NCBI RefSeq assembly: GCF_026625045.1
Contig: NZ_CP113089.1
Span: 620,001 to 684,000, forward strand
DNA length: 64,000 nucleotides
Direction: 5' to 3'
From: Microcella daejeonensis
GTDB lineage: Bacteria > Actinomycetota > Actinomycetes > Actinomycetales > Microbacteriaceae
The first letter of the stretch is position 1; every line of letters starts with the position of its first letter. Both the position numbers and the translations under genes were made by a program. The notes under the pieces were generated by a model that did no database searches, was not told the origin of the DNA, and worked only from the letters and a program-made list of their open reading frames with translations. Shown here one piece after another: positions 28,107 to 37,255 of the stretch.

Positions 28107-28288
28107 GGCGTCGAGCCTACCGGCGTGCGGCAGGGCGGGGCCGGGGGTGGATGCTCGCCCGCGGCCGCGCATCCAGCACCCGCTTCGCACCCTGTCAGCC
28201 CGTCGTGATGCGCATCGGCGATACTGAGGGGACGCCTGCCGCGCCGCGAGCGCCGCCCCGCCCCTCCCCGACGAGCTGGAGCCCCACC

Positions 28289-28942
28289 GTGCCGAACGAC
28301 AACCTCACCGTCAAGCAGCAGCGCGAGCAGCGCCGCCAGGAGAAGGTCGCCGCCCTCAAGGCCAAGCAGGCCGCCGAGCGTCGCCGCAACCGCCTCGGCA
28401 TCATCGGCGCCGTCGTGGGCGGCGTCGCCGTCATCGCGATCATCGTCTCGATCGTCATCGTGAACGCGCAGCCCCAGGTCGACCCCGAGACCATCGAGAT
28501 CGCCGATGTCGAGGAGTTCGATGGCCTCGAGGGCACGCACGTGCAGGGCGTCGTCGACTACGAGATGACCCCGCCCGCGGGCGGCCCGCACAACCAGGTG
28601 TGGCTCAACTGCGGGATCTACGAGGAGCCGGTGCAGAACGAGAACGCGGTGCACTCCCTCGAGCACGGCGCCGTCTGGGTCACCTACGACCCGGCCGCGC
28701 TGAGCGAGGCCGAGATCGAGACGCTGCGCGACTCGGTGCCGAGCACCTACATGGTCGTCTCGCCCTTCGAGGGCCTCGAGAGTCCCGTCGTCGCGAGCGC
28801 CTGGGGCGCGCAGGTCGCCCTCGACGGCGTCGACGACCCGCGCCTGCAGGACTTCATCACCAAGTACCGCCAGTCGCAGAACGCCCCGGAGCCGGGCGCG
28901 CTGTGCACCCAGGGCATCGAGGGCGAGGGGCTGATCTCCTGA
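28289..28942 (+). CDS. DUF3105 membrane-anchored protein
   Basis: A 217-residue protein: a charged N-terminal coil (residues 1-33), one membrane helix at about 37-60, and an exported DUF3105 domain with VDYEMTPPAGGPHNQVWLNCGIYEEPV and HSLEHGAVWVTYDP. The conserved His and Cys residues suggest metal or redox chemistry, but no function is established. The GTG at 28289 has GGAG 7 nt upstream. It forms an operon with the following DUF305 gene, 2 bp away. Confidence 0.85.
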   Translation: MPNDNLTVKQQREQRRQEKVAALKAKQAAERRRNRLGIIGAVVGGVAVIAIIVSIVIVNAQPQVDPETIEIADVEEFDGLEGTHVQGVVDYEMTPPAGGPHNQVWLNCGIYEEPVQNENAVHSLEHGAVWVTYDPAALSEAEIETLRDSVPSTYMVVSPFEGLESPVVASAWGAQVALDGVDDPRLQDFITKYRQSQNAPEPGALCTQGIEGEGLIS

Positions 28943-28944
28943 GC

Positions 28945-29637
28945 ATGACGTCGGGCAGTTCCACGAGCGACCCGCAGTCCCCGCCGCGGCCGCCGCGCAT
29001 CACCGCGCGCGCCGTCTGGGCGGGCGTCGTCCTCATCCTCATCGCTCTCGTCGCCGGCGTGCTGCTCGGCCGCATCGGCGCTCCGGGCGCGGCCTCGATG
29101 CCGGGCGAGACGAGCGCTGAGGCCGGCTTCGCCCGCGACATGCAGACGCACCACAACCAGGCGGTCGAGATGTCGATCCTCATCCGCGACCGCACGGACG
29201 ACGAGGAGATCCGCCTCCTCGCGCTCGACATCCTCACGGCGCAGTCGCAGCAGGCGGGTCAGATGTTCGCCTGGCTCAGCGCCTGGGGTCTTCCGCAGAC
29301 GGGCAGCGAGCCCGAGATGGCGTGGATGGCCCGGCCCGCGCTCGACGGCGAGGGCGAGGCGCACGACGGGGGCCACTCCGGCATGGAGATGGGCGACACC
29401 ATGCCTGGCTTCGCGACGCCGCAGCAGCTGCAGCAGCTGCGCGGCGCCGAGGGCGTCGAGGCCGAGCGCCTCTGGCTCGAGCTCATGATCGCGCACCACC
29501 AGGGCGGCGTCGAGATGGCCGAGGCCGTGCTCGAGCGCAGCGACGACCCGCTCGTCACGCCGCTCGCCACGGGCGCGGCGACCCTGCAGCAGAAGGAGAT
29601 CGACTACATGACCGAGCTGCTGGAGGCGCGCTCCTAA
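28945..29637 (+). CDS. DUF305 protein (exported, metal-binding type)
   Basis: A 230-residue protein with a single N-terminal membrane helix (about 22-45) and a DUF305 domain. The two conserved histidine motifs MQTHHNQAVEMS and AHHQGGVEMAEAVL are present, with a His/Met-rich loop (GGHSGMEMGDTMPGF) between them. DUF305 proteins are often linked to copper or silver handling; here that is inference from the His/Met residues. It is co-transcribed with the DUF3105 gene. Confidence 0.87.
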   Translation: MTSGSSTSDPQSPPRPPRITARAVWAGVVLILIALVAGVLLGRIGAPGAASMPGETSAEAGFARDMQTHHNQAVEMSILIRDRTDDEEIRLLALDILTAQSQQAGQMFAWLSAWGLPQTGSEPEMAWMARPALDGEGEAHDGGHSGMEMGDTMPGFATPQQLQQLRGAEGVEAERLWLELMIAHHQGGVEMAEAVLERSDDPLVTPLATGAATLQQKEIDYMTELLEARS

Positions 29638-29814
29638 CCTCCTGGCGCGACCCCGACGACACTGAGGGCCGCGGGTTCCGCGCAGAGCCGCAGCGAGTAC
29701 GCCGGTGCGAAGCGCGCAACGGCCGGTTTTCCGCACGTCGCGCCGCATGGGCGACGGGCATCGAGTCCCCCCACGCGGGCGCGCCGATGCGCGGGACGCA
29801 GCTCGAGCGCCGGG
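29638..29814. other. 177-bp convergent gap
   Basis: Between the DUF305 gene and the convergent ABC exporter. No clear hairpin with U-run or coding frame was seen. Confidence 0.4.
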
Positions 29815-31719
29815 CTAGACGGTCGGCTCGACCGGCTCCGGCTCGCTCGGCGCGATCGCCGGCCGGAACTCCGTCGACTGCTCGGCGATCAGGCGCGCGT
29901 AGATGCCGTCCCGCTCGAGCAGCTCGCCGTGGGTGCCGCTCTCGACGATGCGGCCCGCGTCGAGCACGTGGATGACGTCGGCCCCGGCGACGGTCGACAG
30001 CCTGTGCGCGATCGCGATGGTCGTGCGCCCGCGGGCGGCCGAGTCGAGGGCGCCCTGCACGACGCGCTCCGACACCGAGTCGAGCGCGCTCGTCGCCTCG
30101 TCGAGGATGAGCACCGGCGGATCCTTGAGCAGCACCCGCGCGATCGCGACCCGCTGCTTCTCGCCGCCCGAGAGCCGGTAGCCCCGCTCGCCCACGACGG
30201 TGTCGTAGCCGTCGGGGAACGAGGCGATCGTGTCGTGGATGCTCGCCGCCCGGCAGGCGGCCGCGAGCTCATCGTCGGTCGCCTCGGGCTTGGCGTAGCG
30301 CAGGTTCTCGGCGATGGTCGCGTGGAACAGGTAGGTCTCCTGGCTCACGATGCCGATCTGCGCGATGAGGCTGTCCTCGGTGAGCTCGCGCACGTCCGCT
30401 CCGGCGAAGAGCACGCGGCCGCTGCTCGCCTCGTGCAGGCGCGGGATGAGGTACGAGACCGTGGTCTTGCCGGCCCCGCTCGGGCCGACGAAGGCCACGA
30501 ACTGCCCGGGCTCGACCTGGAAGGAGACGTGGTCGAGCGTGGGAGCTGCGTCGGCGGGAGCATCCGGGTACCGGAAGACCACGTCGTCGAAGCGGATGCG
30601 CCCCACCTGCGCGGGGTCGACGGGGCGGGCGTCGTCGCTCGCCCTGATGGCGGGCGTCAGGTCGAGGTACTCGAAGATGCGCGCGAAGAGCGCGCCCGAG
30701 GTCTGCAGGTCGAGGGCGACGCGCATGAGCCCGAGCAGCGGGAAGGTCAGCCGGGCCTGCACCGTCGTGAAGGCGACGATCGTGCCGGCGGTGACGGGAA
30801 CGTCCTGCTGCAGCAGCCAGGCGGCGACGAGGTAGACGATGGCGGGGATGACGCTGAGGAACACGTTGACGAGCGCGAAGAACCACTGCCCGCTCATCTG
30901 CAGCTGCACCTGCAGCCCGCGCTGGGTGTCGTTCTCGGCCCGGTACCGCTCGACCTCGGCGCCCTGCCGGTAGAAGCTCTTCGCGAGCATGATGCCCGAG
31001 ACGCTCAGGGCCTCCTGCGTGATGGCGCTCATGTCGCTCAGCGACTCTTGCGTCTTCGTCGCGATGCGCGCGCGCACCTGGCCGACGCGCTGCTGCGCCA
31101 CGACGAGCACGGGCAGCAGCACGATGGCCACGAGGGTCAGCTGCCAGCTCAGCAGCAGCATCGCCACGAGCGCGGCGAGCACGGTGACGGTGTTGCCGAT
31201 GACGCTCGAGACGGTGTTGTTGAGCACGCCGGCGACCCCGCCGACGTCGTTCTGCAGCCGCGACTGGATGACGCCGGTCTTCGTGCGGGTGAAGAAGGCG
31301 AGCTCCATCGCCTGCAGGTGGTCGAAGAGCCTGACCCGCAGCCGCGCCATGACGGCGTTGCCGACCGTCGCGGTGAGGTAGGTCTGCGCGATGCCGAGCC
31401 CGGCGCTGACGACCCACAGCGCGAGCATGACGCCGACGAGCATGAGCAGCACGGGCACGTTCGGCTCGCCCCCGGGCGGGAACAGCCCCTCATCGAAGGC
31501 GCGCTGCGTCAGCAGTGGCGGCAGCACGCTGAGGGCCGCGCTCACGAGCACGAGCGCGATGGTCACGATGATCATCGGCCGGTGCGGAGCGAAGAGCTCC
31601 GCGATGCGGCCGAGCAGATTCGGGATGCGCGGCGCGGCGGCGTTCTCGGCCCGCTGGGCGGCCGCGTCGCTGCTCGACACCCGGCCGCCGCGGCGGCCTC
31701 CGCCCATCCCCATGCTCAC
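29815..31719 (-). CDS. ABC exporter, fused membrane and ATPase domains
   Basis: A 634-residue half-transporter of the MdlB/MsbA type. Residues 40-340 hold six membrane helices with FFTRTKTGVIQSRLQNDVGGV at the coupling helix. The ATPase follows: Walker A GPSGAGKTT, signature LSGGEKQRVAIARVLL, Walker B VLILDEATSALD, H-loop IAIAHRLST. The N-terminus is glycine/arginine rich. It acts as a dimer and exports lipids, drugs or peptides. The start is GTG at 31717-31719 with TAGGCT 6 nt upstream (leaderless). Confidence 0.9.
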   Translation of the reverse strand: MSMGMGGGRRGGRVSSSDAAAQRAENAAAPRIPNLLGRIAELFAPHRPMIIVTIALVLVSAALSVLPPLLTQRAFDEGLFPPGGEPNVPVLLMLVGVMLALWVVSAGLGIAQTYLTATVGNAVMARLRVRLFDHLQAMELAFFTRTKTGVIQSRLQNDVGGVAGVLNNTVSSVIGNTVTVLAALVAMLLLSWQLTLVAIVLLPVLVVAQQRVGQVRARIATKTQESLSDMSAITQEALSVSGIMLAKSFYRQGAEVERYRAENDTQRGLQVQLQMSGQWFFALVNVFLSVIPAIVYLVAAWLLQQDVPVTAGTIVAFTTVQARLTFPLLGLMRVALDLQTSGALFARIFEYLDLTPAIRASDDARPVDPAQVGRIRFDDVVFRYPDAPADAAPTLDHVSFQVEPGQFVAFVGPSGAGKTTVSYLIPRLHEASSGRVLFAGADVRELTEDSLIAQIGIVSQETYLFHATIAENLRYAKPEATDDELAAACRAASIHDTIASFPDGYDTVVGERGYRLSGGEKQRVAIARVLLKDPPVLILDEATSALDSVSERVVQGALDSAARGRTTIAIAHRLSTVAGADVIHVLDAGRIVESGTHGELLERDGIYARLIAEQSTEFRPAIAPSEPEPVEPTV

Positions 31720-31754
31720 GCGCCGAGCCTAGAGCCGGGTCGCCGTGCACGCGC

Positions 31755-31792
31755 CGAGAGGCCCGAGGGGATGCTCCCCCTCGGGCCTCTCG
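31755..31792 (-). terminator. Terminator of the agl-type operon
   Basis: A 16-bp stem, CGAGAGGCCCGAGGGG with its complement, and a short loop lies 31 nt after the aglG-like stop. It may work in both directions. Confidence 0.8.
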
Positions 31793-31822
31793 TGAGCGTT
31801 GCGGCTGATCAGCGCGCGCTGA

Positions 31823-32788
31823 TCACCCCTTGGTCGAGCCCGCCAGCAGGCCGCGCACGAAGTAGCGCTGCAGGCTGAAGAACACGATGAGCGGGATCAC
31901 CAGCGAGATGAACGCCGCCGCCGGCAGTCGCTCCTGGTTGCGCCCGAAGTTGCCCACGAGCTCGCCCAATCGTTGCGTCAGCGGTGCGACATCGGCCGTG
32001 CCGCCCGAGAACACGAGCGCGACGAGAAGATCGTTCCAGACCCAGAGGAACTGGAAGATGCCGATCGAGGCGAGCGCCGGCAGGGCGAGCGGGATGATGA
32101 TGCGGAAGAAGATCTGCGTGTGGTTCGCGCCGTCGACCCGCGCCGCCTCGATGACCTCGCCCGGGATCTCGGCGATGAAGTTGTGCATCAGGAAGATCGT
32201 CAGCGGGAGGCCGAAGATCGTGTGCGCGATCCACACCGCGGGGAAGGTGCCGCTGATGCCGAGAACGCCGGAGAAGATCTGCAGCAGCGGGATGAGCGCC
32301 ATCTGCAGCGGCACGATCTGGAGCGCGAAGATGAGCACGAAGATCGCGCCCGAGCCGCGGAACTTGATCCAGGCGAACGCGTACGCCGCCATCGTCGCCA
32401 GGATGATCGGGAACAGCGCCCCCGGGATGGCGATGACGAGGGAGTTCACGAAGTACGAGCCGAGGTTCGCCGAGCTCGCGCCCTGCGTGGTGAGCACCGC
32501 GGCGTAGTTGTCGAGCGTGAAGCTCGGGCTGACGAAGATGTTCCACCAGCCGTTGGAGCGGATCTCGTCGGGCGTGCGGATGGAGGAGACGAGGAGCCCG
32601 AAGGTCGGGATCGTCCAGATCACGGCGATGATGATCGCCGCGATCGTGGCGCCCGGCGAGGTCAGCTTCTGCTGGGCCTCGGCGGCCTTCGACAGCTTCT
32701 TCGCGGCCCGCGCCTCGGCGCGCGCCTCGTTCTTCTGCCCGAGCGGCCGGTCGAGCTTCGCCTCGGCCTTGTCGGTCACGTCGGTCAT
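31823..32788 (-). CDS. aglG: Alpha-glucoside ABC permease (AglG/MalG type)
   Basis: A 321-residue permease. An Ala/Lys-rich cytoplasmic segment of about 45 residues precedes six membrane helices. LVSSIRTPDEIRSNGWW after the first helix is typical of AglG, and the EAA loop is EAARVDGANHTQIFFRIIIP. It pairs with the AglF-like permease, whose stop it overlaps by 4 bp (ATGA). Substrate is inferred from binding-protein type. Confidence 0.88.
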   Translation of the reverse strand: MTDVTDKAEAKLDRPLGQKNEARAEARAAKKLSKAAEAQQKLTSPGATIAAIIIAVIWTIPTFGLLVSSIRTPDEIRSNGWWNIFVSPSFTLDNYAAVLTTQGASSANLGSYFVNSLVIAIPGALFPIILATMAAYAFAWIKFRGSGAIFVLIFALQIVPLQMALIPLLQIFSGVLGISGTFPAVWIAHTIFGLPLTIFLMHNFIAEIPGEVIEAARVDGANHTQIFFRIIIPLALPALASIGIFQFLWVWNDLLVALVFSGGTADVAPLTQRLGELVGNFGRNQERLPAAAFISLVIPLIVFFSLQRYFVRGLLAGSTKG

Positions 32789-33777
32789 CGGATCTCCTTC
32801 TGCTGACGCATGACGCGCACGTTGTAGACGACGATCGGCAGCACCATGAGGAACAGGATGAGCGCCAGCGCGGAGCCGTAGCCCTGCTCGCCGCGGTTGA
32901 AGGCCTGCGTGTACATCTCGTTCGCGACGACCGAGGTGTCGTACTGACCACCCGTCATGGCGCGCACGATGTCGAACACCTTGAGGGTGGCGATCGAGAT
33001 GGTCGTGATGACGACGACGAGGGTGCCGCGGATGCCCGGGAGGGTCACGTTGCGGAACTGCTGCCAGGCGTTGGCGCCGTCCAGACGGGCCGCCTCGATG
33101 ATCTCGACGGGCACGCCCTTGATGGCCGCCGAGAGGAGGACCATCGCGAAACCGGTCTGGATCCAGACCATCACGATGATGAGGAAGAAGGTGTTCGCCG
33201 GAGCGTCGACGAGGAACTGCTGCGGCTCCTGCCCGAGCCAGACGAGGATCTGGTTGAGCAGACCGATCTGCTCGCTGAAGCCCTCCTGGCGGTACTCGTA
33301 CATGAAGCGCCAGATGATGCCGGCGCCGACGAAGGAGATGGCCATCGGCATGAACACGAGCGACTTGAGGACCTTCTCGCCCTTGCTCTTGTCGATGAAG
33401 ATCGCGTAGGCGAGGCCGATCACCGTGGAGAGGGTGGGGACGAGAGCCACCCAGATCAGCGTGTTGCCGATGACGAGGAGGATGTCGGGCTGCGTGAACA
33501 TCCAGACGAAGTTGTCGAGGCCGACGAACTCGCGCCCGGTGCGGTCGAAGAAGGCGAGGGTCGCCGTCCGCGCCGCGGGGTAGATGAGGCCGACGAGCAG
33601 CAGCAGCAGCGCGGGAGCCACGAAGGCCAGCAGCTGCCAGACGTCACGCCCCTTCTTGGGCGCCCTGTCGGCGAGGAAGAGGATGAGACCGACGACCGCC
33701 GCGAACACGGCGAGGCCGAGGATCATGAGGCCGAACTTCTCGAAGAGATCGGACCAGAACTCCGACAAACCTCTCAT
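32785..33777 (-). CDS. aglF: Alpha-glucoside ABC permease (AglF/MalF type)
   Basis: A 330-residue permease with about eight membrane segments and the EAA loop EAARLDGANAWQQFRNVTLP. The stretch NFVWMFTQPDILLVIGNTL and the KGEKVLKSLVFMPMAISFVG region match AglF. The ATG at 33775-33777 is chosen because GGAGG lies 9 nt upstream; a GTG ten codons earlier is possible. A strong hairpin separates it from the binding-protein gene. Confidence 0.87.
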   Translation of the reverse strand: MRGLSEFWSDLFEKFGLMILGLAVFAAVVGLILFLADRAPKKGRDVWQLLAFVAPALLLLLVGLIYPAARTATLAFFDRTGREFVGLDNFVWMFTQPDILLVIGNTLIWVALVPTLSTVIGLAYAIFIDKSKGEKVLKSLVFMPMAISFVGAGIIWRFMYEYRQEGFSEQIGLLNQILVWLGQEPQQFLVDAPANTFFLIIVMVWIQTGFAMVLLSAAIKGVPVEIIEAARLDGANAWQQFRNVTLPGIRGTLVVVITTISIATLKVFDIVRAMTGGQYDTSVVANEMYTQAFNRGEQGYGSALALILFLMVLPIVVYNVRVMRQQKEIR

Positions 33778-33819
33778 AGGGGTAAACCTCCATTGGTTCT
33801 CGTTCACGCTACCTGAGAG

Positions 33820-33857
33820 ACCGGCCCGCCGGAGGACGAATCCTCCGACGGGCCGGT
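33820..33857 (-). terminator. Intra-operon hairpin after aglE
   Basis: ACCGGCCCGCCGGAGGA and TCCTCCGACGGGCCGGT form a 17-bp stem (one mismatch) with loop CGAA, 34 nt after the binding-protein stop. It likely sets a high ratio of binding protein to permeases. Confidence 0.7.
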
Positions 33858-33890
33858 CGGGTCAGCTCATGGAGCTGGGCAACCCGAGGG

Positions 33891-35237
33891 TTACGGGAAC
33901 GTGCTGTCGATCGCGGTCGTCACCTCGTCGGTGGAGGCTCCACCGATCCAGTCCACCATGCCGGTCCAGAACGAGCTGGTGCCGACGGCGGCGGGCATGA
34001 GGTCGGAGGCGTCGAACCGGAAGACCGTGTCCTCACCCTGCAGGATCTCGATCGACTGGCGAGCGAGGTCCGACTGGGCGTTGGCCGGGTCGAGACCCTG
34101 GTTGGCCGAGATGACGCCACCGAGCGAGATGCGGTTGTTGGCCCACAGGTCGCTCGAGAGGTAGGTCTGCACGGCCGCGGTGGCCTCGCTGTCGTTGAAG
34201 GCACCGACGAACTCGCCACCACCGGTGACCGCGGCGGGGTCATCCGCGTTGATCGGCGGGGTGATGAAGGCCCAGACGTCGCCGTCCTCGGCCACGGTCA
34301 CGCCCTCGCCCCACTGGGCCTCGTAGAAGGAGGCCTGGTGGTGCAGCGAGCAGGTGCCGTCGAGGATGGCGAGACCGCTGTCCTGGAAGGTGGTGGTGAC
34401 GATCGAGTCGACGCCGCCGAAGCCGCCGTTGACGAACTCGTCGTTGAGGAGGACCTCGCCGACGCGGTCGAAGGCCTCGGTGACCTCGGGGCTGTTGAAG
34501 GGCAGCTCACCGGCGACCCACTGGTCGTAGGCCTCGGGACCGGCACCGCGGAGGACGAGGTCCTCCACCCAGTCGGTTCCGACCCAGCCGGTGGCGTCGC
34601 CCGAGCCGAAGCCGGCGCACCAGGGGCGGTAGGGGCCCTCGTTGCGCTCGGTCATGGTCTCGGAGAGCGCGATGAGCTCGTCGTACGTGGTCGGGATCTC
34701 GTAGCCGTTCTCCTCGAAGTCGGCCGGCGAGTACCAGACGTAGCCCTTGACGCTGGCCATGAGCGGCGCGGCGTAGAAGGTGCCGTCGACGGTACCGTAG
34801 CCCTTCCACGACTCGCTCCAGAACTCGTCGACGTTGGCCTCGACGGACTCGGGGGCGGCGACGACGTAGCCGTCGGCGATGAGGCGCTGCAGCAGACCGG
34901 GCTGCGGGATGATCATGAGGTCGGGAGCGTCCCCGGCGGCGGCGCGCACGTTGATCTGCGTCTCCGCCTCCTGCGTGCCCACGTAGTCGATGGTGATGCC
35001 CGTGCACGACTCGAAGTCGGACCACGAGGTGACCAGGTTGTCCGCCTCGACGTCGATGATCGTGGCGTAGACCTCGACGGTCTCGCCCTCGAACTGGCCG
35101 TACTGCTCGTACTCGGTGCAGTCGGCGTCGCCGCCGCCGGCACCCGGCTCGTCAGCGGCGCAGCCGGCGAGCACGAGGCTCAGGGCGCCGATCGCCGCGG
35201 CCGGCGCGATGAGCCGGCGTCGGAGAGTGGAACGCAT
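33891..35237 (-). CDS. aglE: Alpha-glucoside ABC substrate-binding lipoprotein (AglE type)
   Basis: A 448-residue lipoprotein with a signal peptide ending LSLVLAGC and a glycine-rich linker. Landmarks such as IIPQPGLLQRLIADGYVV, KGYVWYSPADFEENGYEIP, CAGFGSGDATGWVGTDWVEDL and LSSDLWAN are those of AglE-like alpha-glucoside binding proteins of the CUT1 group. The ATG has GAGGAGG 6 nt upstream. It is first in aglE-aglF-aglG; no ATPase gene is present, so a shared MsmK/UgpC-like ATPase elsewhere is expected. Likely ligands are maltose, trehalose, sucrose or similar. Confidence 0.88.
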   Translation of the reverse strand: MRSTLRRRLIAPAAAIGALSLVLAGCAADEPGAGGGDADCTEYEQYGQFEGETVEVYATIIDVEADNLVTSWSDFESCTGITIDYVGTQEAETQINVRAAAGDAPDLMIIPQPGLLQRLIADGYVVAAPESVEANVDEFWSESWKGYGTVDGTFYAAPLMASVKGYVWYSPADFEENGYEIPTTYDELIALSETMTERNEGPYRPWCAGFGSGDATGWVGTDWVEDLVLRGAGPEAYDQWVAGELPFNSPEVTEAFDRVGEVLLNDEFVNGGFGGVDSIVTTTFQDSGLAILDGTCSLHHQASFYEAQWGEGVTVAEDGDVWAFITPPINADDPAAVTGGGEFVGAFNDSEATAAVQTYLSSDLWANNRISLGGVISANQGLDPANAQSDLARQSIEILQGEDTVFRFDASDLMPAAVGTSSFWTGMVDWIGGASTDEVTTAIDSTFP

Positions 35238-35372
35238 GTGTTTCCTCCTCATTGAGGGTTAGGACGGCGCCCCTCATGAGGAGGTGAGCCGCTCTGCTAC
35301 GGAAGGTGGTGGTGATTCTCGGTGCGGAGCCAGCCCGTTCGCGCGGCCTGCCAGGGGCATGACCACCGGGTC

Positions 35373-35386
35373 GGGAACCGGTTCCA
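35373..35386. promoter_or_regulatory. Operator at the aglE transcript start
   Basis: GGGAACCGGTTCCA contains the perfect palindrome GGAACCGGTTCC. It lies just downstream of the aglE -10, so a bound repressor would block initiation. The same type of site occurs at 35531 and before the GH13 gene at 56123. Confidence 0.65.
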
Positions 35387-35514
35387 GCAGTCACGGTACG
35401 TCACGGGATGCTCGACCGCAACCCGTGCCCCCCGGGCTGTTACCGATCCGTTGCCGTTCACGAACCGTTCGCATCGCGGTACCGCCTCGGGGCGGCGTTC
35501 CCCACCGTTCCATG

Positions 35515-35528
35515 AGAGAGCGCTCCCA
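35515..35528. promoter_or_regulatory. CebR-like half-palindrome near lacI promoter
   Basis: AGAGAGCGCTCCCA matches the TGGGAGCGCTCCCA operator of cellobiose-type LacI regulators at 12 of 14 positions. Its binder is unknown. Confidence 0.4.
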
Positions 35529-35530
35529 CC

Positions 35531-35546
35531 TGGCACCGGTTCCACA
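35531..35546. promoter_or_regulatory. Operator at the lacI (aglR-like) promoter
   Basis: TGGCACCGGTTCCACA lies at the -35 of the lacI gene and matches the site before the GH13 gene (TGGAACCGCTTCCACA) at 14 of 16 positions. Autoregulation is inferred. Confidence 0.65.
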
Positions 35547-35654
35547 CCGGTCCGGATCGGGCTACACTCGGGCCGTAGTGGAGCCGGGCGCGCATCGTCG
35601 CGCGACCCGCGGTGCCTCGCGGCCCGGGCTCCCGTCCGATGGAGGACCCTCAGC

Positions 35655-36698
35655 ATGAGCATCCTGGCCGATGTCGCGCGGATCGCGGGCGTGTCGAAAT
35701 CGACCGCCTCGCGAGCGCTCAGCGGGCGCGGCTACGTCTCCGACGACACCCGCCACCGCGTCGAGGCCGCCGCCGCCGAGCTCGGCTACGTCGTCTCGAC
35801 GGCCGCGGCCAGTCTCGTCACCGGTCGCACGCGCAACGTCGGCGTGGTCATCCCCTACATCAACCGCTGGTACTTCGGCGAAGTGCTCGAGGGGATCGAG
35901 TCGGCGCTCATCCGCGCGGGCTACGACCTGACGCTGTACCGCCTGAGCACCGACATCGACCTGCGCCGCCGGGTGTTCGACTACTTCCTCGTGCGCAAGC
36001 GCGTCGACGCGGTCATCTCGGTCGCCATCGCGCTCAGCCAGCACGAGGTGCAGATGCTCGAGGCGCTCGGCAAGCCGCTCGTCGGCATCGGCGGGCGCAT
36101 CGAGGGGATCCCCTCGCTCTCGATCGACGACGTCGAGACGGCGAGGCTCGCCACCGAGCACCTGCTGAGCCTCGGGCACAGGCGCATCATGCACATCGGC
36201 GGCGACCAGAACGAGCAGATGGACTTCCGCGTGCACTCGCAGCGCTACGTGGGGTTCCGGCGCGCCCTCGACGCCGCGGGCGTCGGGATCGAGGACGACT
36301 TCCGCGACGCCGACTTCTCCATCCAGGGCGGATACGCGGCCGGGCTCGCCGTGCTCGGCGACCCGCGCACCCGACCCACGGCGATCTTCGCCGGCTGCGA
36401 CGAGATCGCGATCGGCATCATGACAGCCGCGCGGCAGCTGGGCATCGCCATCCCGGCCGAGCTCTCGATCATCGGGGTGGACGGCCACCCGCTCGCCGAG
36501 ATGCACGGACTGACCACCCTCACGCAGAACCCGGGCGATCAGGGCCGCCGCGCGGTCGAGATGCTGCTCGCCCAGCTCGAGGGCGCCCCCGCGACCGAGT
36601 CCGTCGCCGCCCCGACCGAGCACCTGGTGCTGCCGACGACGCTGACCGTGCGCACCTCGACGGCCGTGCGCCGCGAGCCCGCCGCGGCGCGGGTCTAG
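35655..36698 (+). CDS. LacI-family regulator of alpha-glucoside genes
   Basis: A 347-residue protein: HTH LADVARIAGVSKSTASRALS at residues 4-23, hinge VSTAAASLVTGRTRNVGVVIPYINRWYFGEVL, effector domain with FAGCDEIAIGIM and IIGVDGHPLAEMHGLTTL. GGAGG stands 9 nt before the ATG. It is divergent from aglEFG and flanked by matching operators, so control of that operon and of the distant GH13 gene is likely. Confidence 0.93.
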   Translation: MSILADVARIAGVSKSTASRALSGRGYVSDDTRHRVEAAAAELGYVVSTAAASLVTGRTRNVGVVIPYINRWYFGEVLEGIESALIRAGYDLTLYRLSTDIDLRRRVFDYFLVRKRVDAVISVAIALSQHEVQMLEALGKPLVGIGGRIEGIPSLSIDDVETARLATEHLLSLGHRRIMHIGGDQNEQMDFRVHSQRYVGFRRALDAAGVGIEDDFRDADFSIQGGYAAGLAVLGDPRTRPTAIFAGCDEIAIGIMTAARQLGIAIPAELSIIGVDGHPLAEMHGLTTLTQNPGDQGRRAVEMLLAQLEGAPATESVAAPTEHLVLPTTLTVRTSTAVRREPAAARV

Positions 36699-36766
36699 CG
36701 GAGGGCATCCCGCCGCAGGACGGCGCGGATCCGCAGAACCGGAGCGCGCCCTCCCGGGAACGCCGA

Positions 36767-36799
36767 AGGGCGCCGCCCGACGGATCGGAGCGGCGCCCT
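36767..36799 (-). terminator. Terminator between lacI and rplL (convergent)
   Basis: AGGGCGCCGC and GCGGCGCCCT form a perfect 10-bp stem with a 13-nt loop, 26 nt after the rplL stop. It may serve both converging genes. Confidence 0.7.
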
Positions 36800-36824
36800 G
36801 GTACCCCGCGATGCGGGGCGGGGA

Positions 36825-37208
36825 CTACTTGAGGGTGACGGTGGCGCCGGCGGCCTCGAGCTGGCCCTTGGCCTTCTCGGCGGTCTCCTTGTTGGCGCCC
36901 TCGATGACGGTCGCGGGGGCGCCGTCGACGAGCGCCTTCGCCTCGCCGAGGCCGAGGCTCGTGAGCGCGCGGACCTCCTTGATGACCTGGATCTTCTTCT
37001 CGCCGGCGGCCTCGAGGACGACGTCGAAGGAATCCTTCTCCTCGACCTCCTCGGCGGCAGCGGCAGGGCCGGCGGCAGCGGCGACCGCGACGGGCGCGGC
37101 GGCGGTGACCTCGAAGACCTCTTCGAACTTCTTGACGAACTCGCTGAGCTCGATGAGCGAAAGCTCCTTGAACGCCTCGATGAGCTCGTCGGTGGTGAGC
37201 TTGGCCAT
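36825..37208 (-). CDS. rplL: Ribosomal protein bL12 (L7/L12)
   Basis: 127 residues. The N-terminal dimerisation helices ([22 protein letters not shown]), the Ala-rich hinge and the C-terminal factor-binding domain ([27 protein letters not shown]) are complete. It forms the ribosomal stalk that recruits translation factors. It follows rplJ by 47 bp in the usual rplJ-rplL operon. Confidence 0.99.
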   Translation of the reverse strand: MAKLTTDELIEAFKELSLIELSEFVKKFEEVFEVTAAAPVAVAAAAGPAAAAEEVEEKDSFDVVLEAAGEKKIQVIKEVRALTSLGLGEAKALVDGAPATVIEGANKETAEKAKGQLEAAGATVTLK

Positions 37209-37255
37209 GATTGTCTCCTTCTAGTTGTTTCTCGTCGTGAACCGGTCAGCTGAGA

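Larger units (their letters stand above)
35238..35654. other. 417-bp divergent promoter region, aglE / lacI
   Basis: It contains the aglE promoter (minus strand TTGCGG, 17 bp, TACCGT at 35393-35398), three LacI-type palindromes (35373-35386, 35515-35528, 35531-35546), and a lacI -10 (TACACT, about 35565). No gene was seen. Confidence 0.65.
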
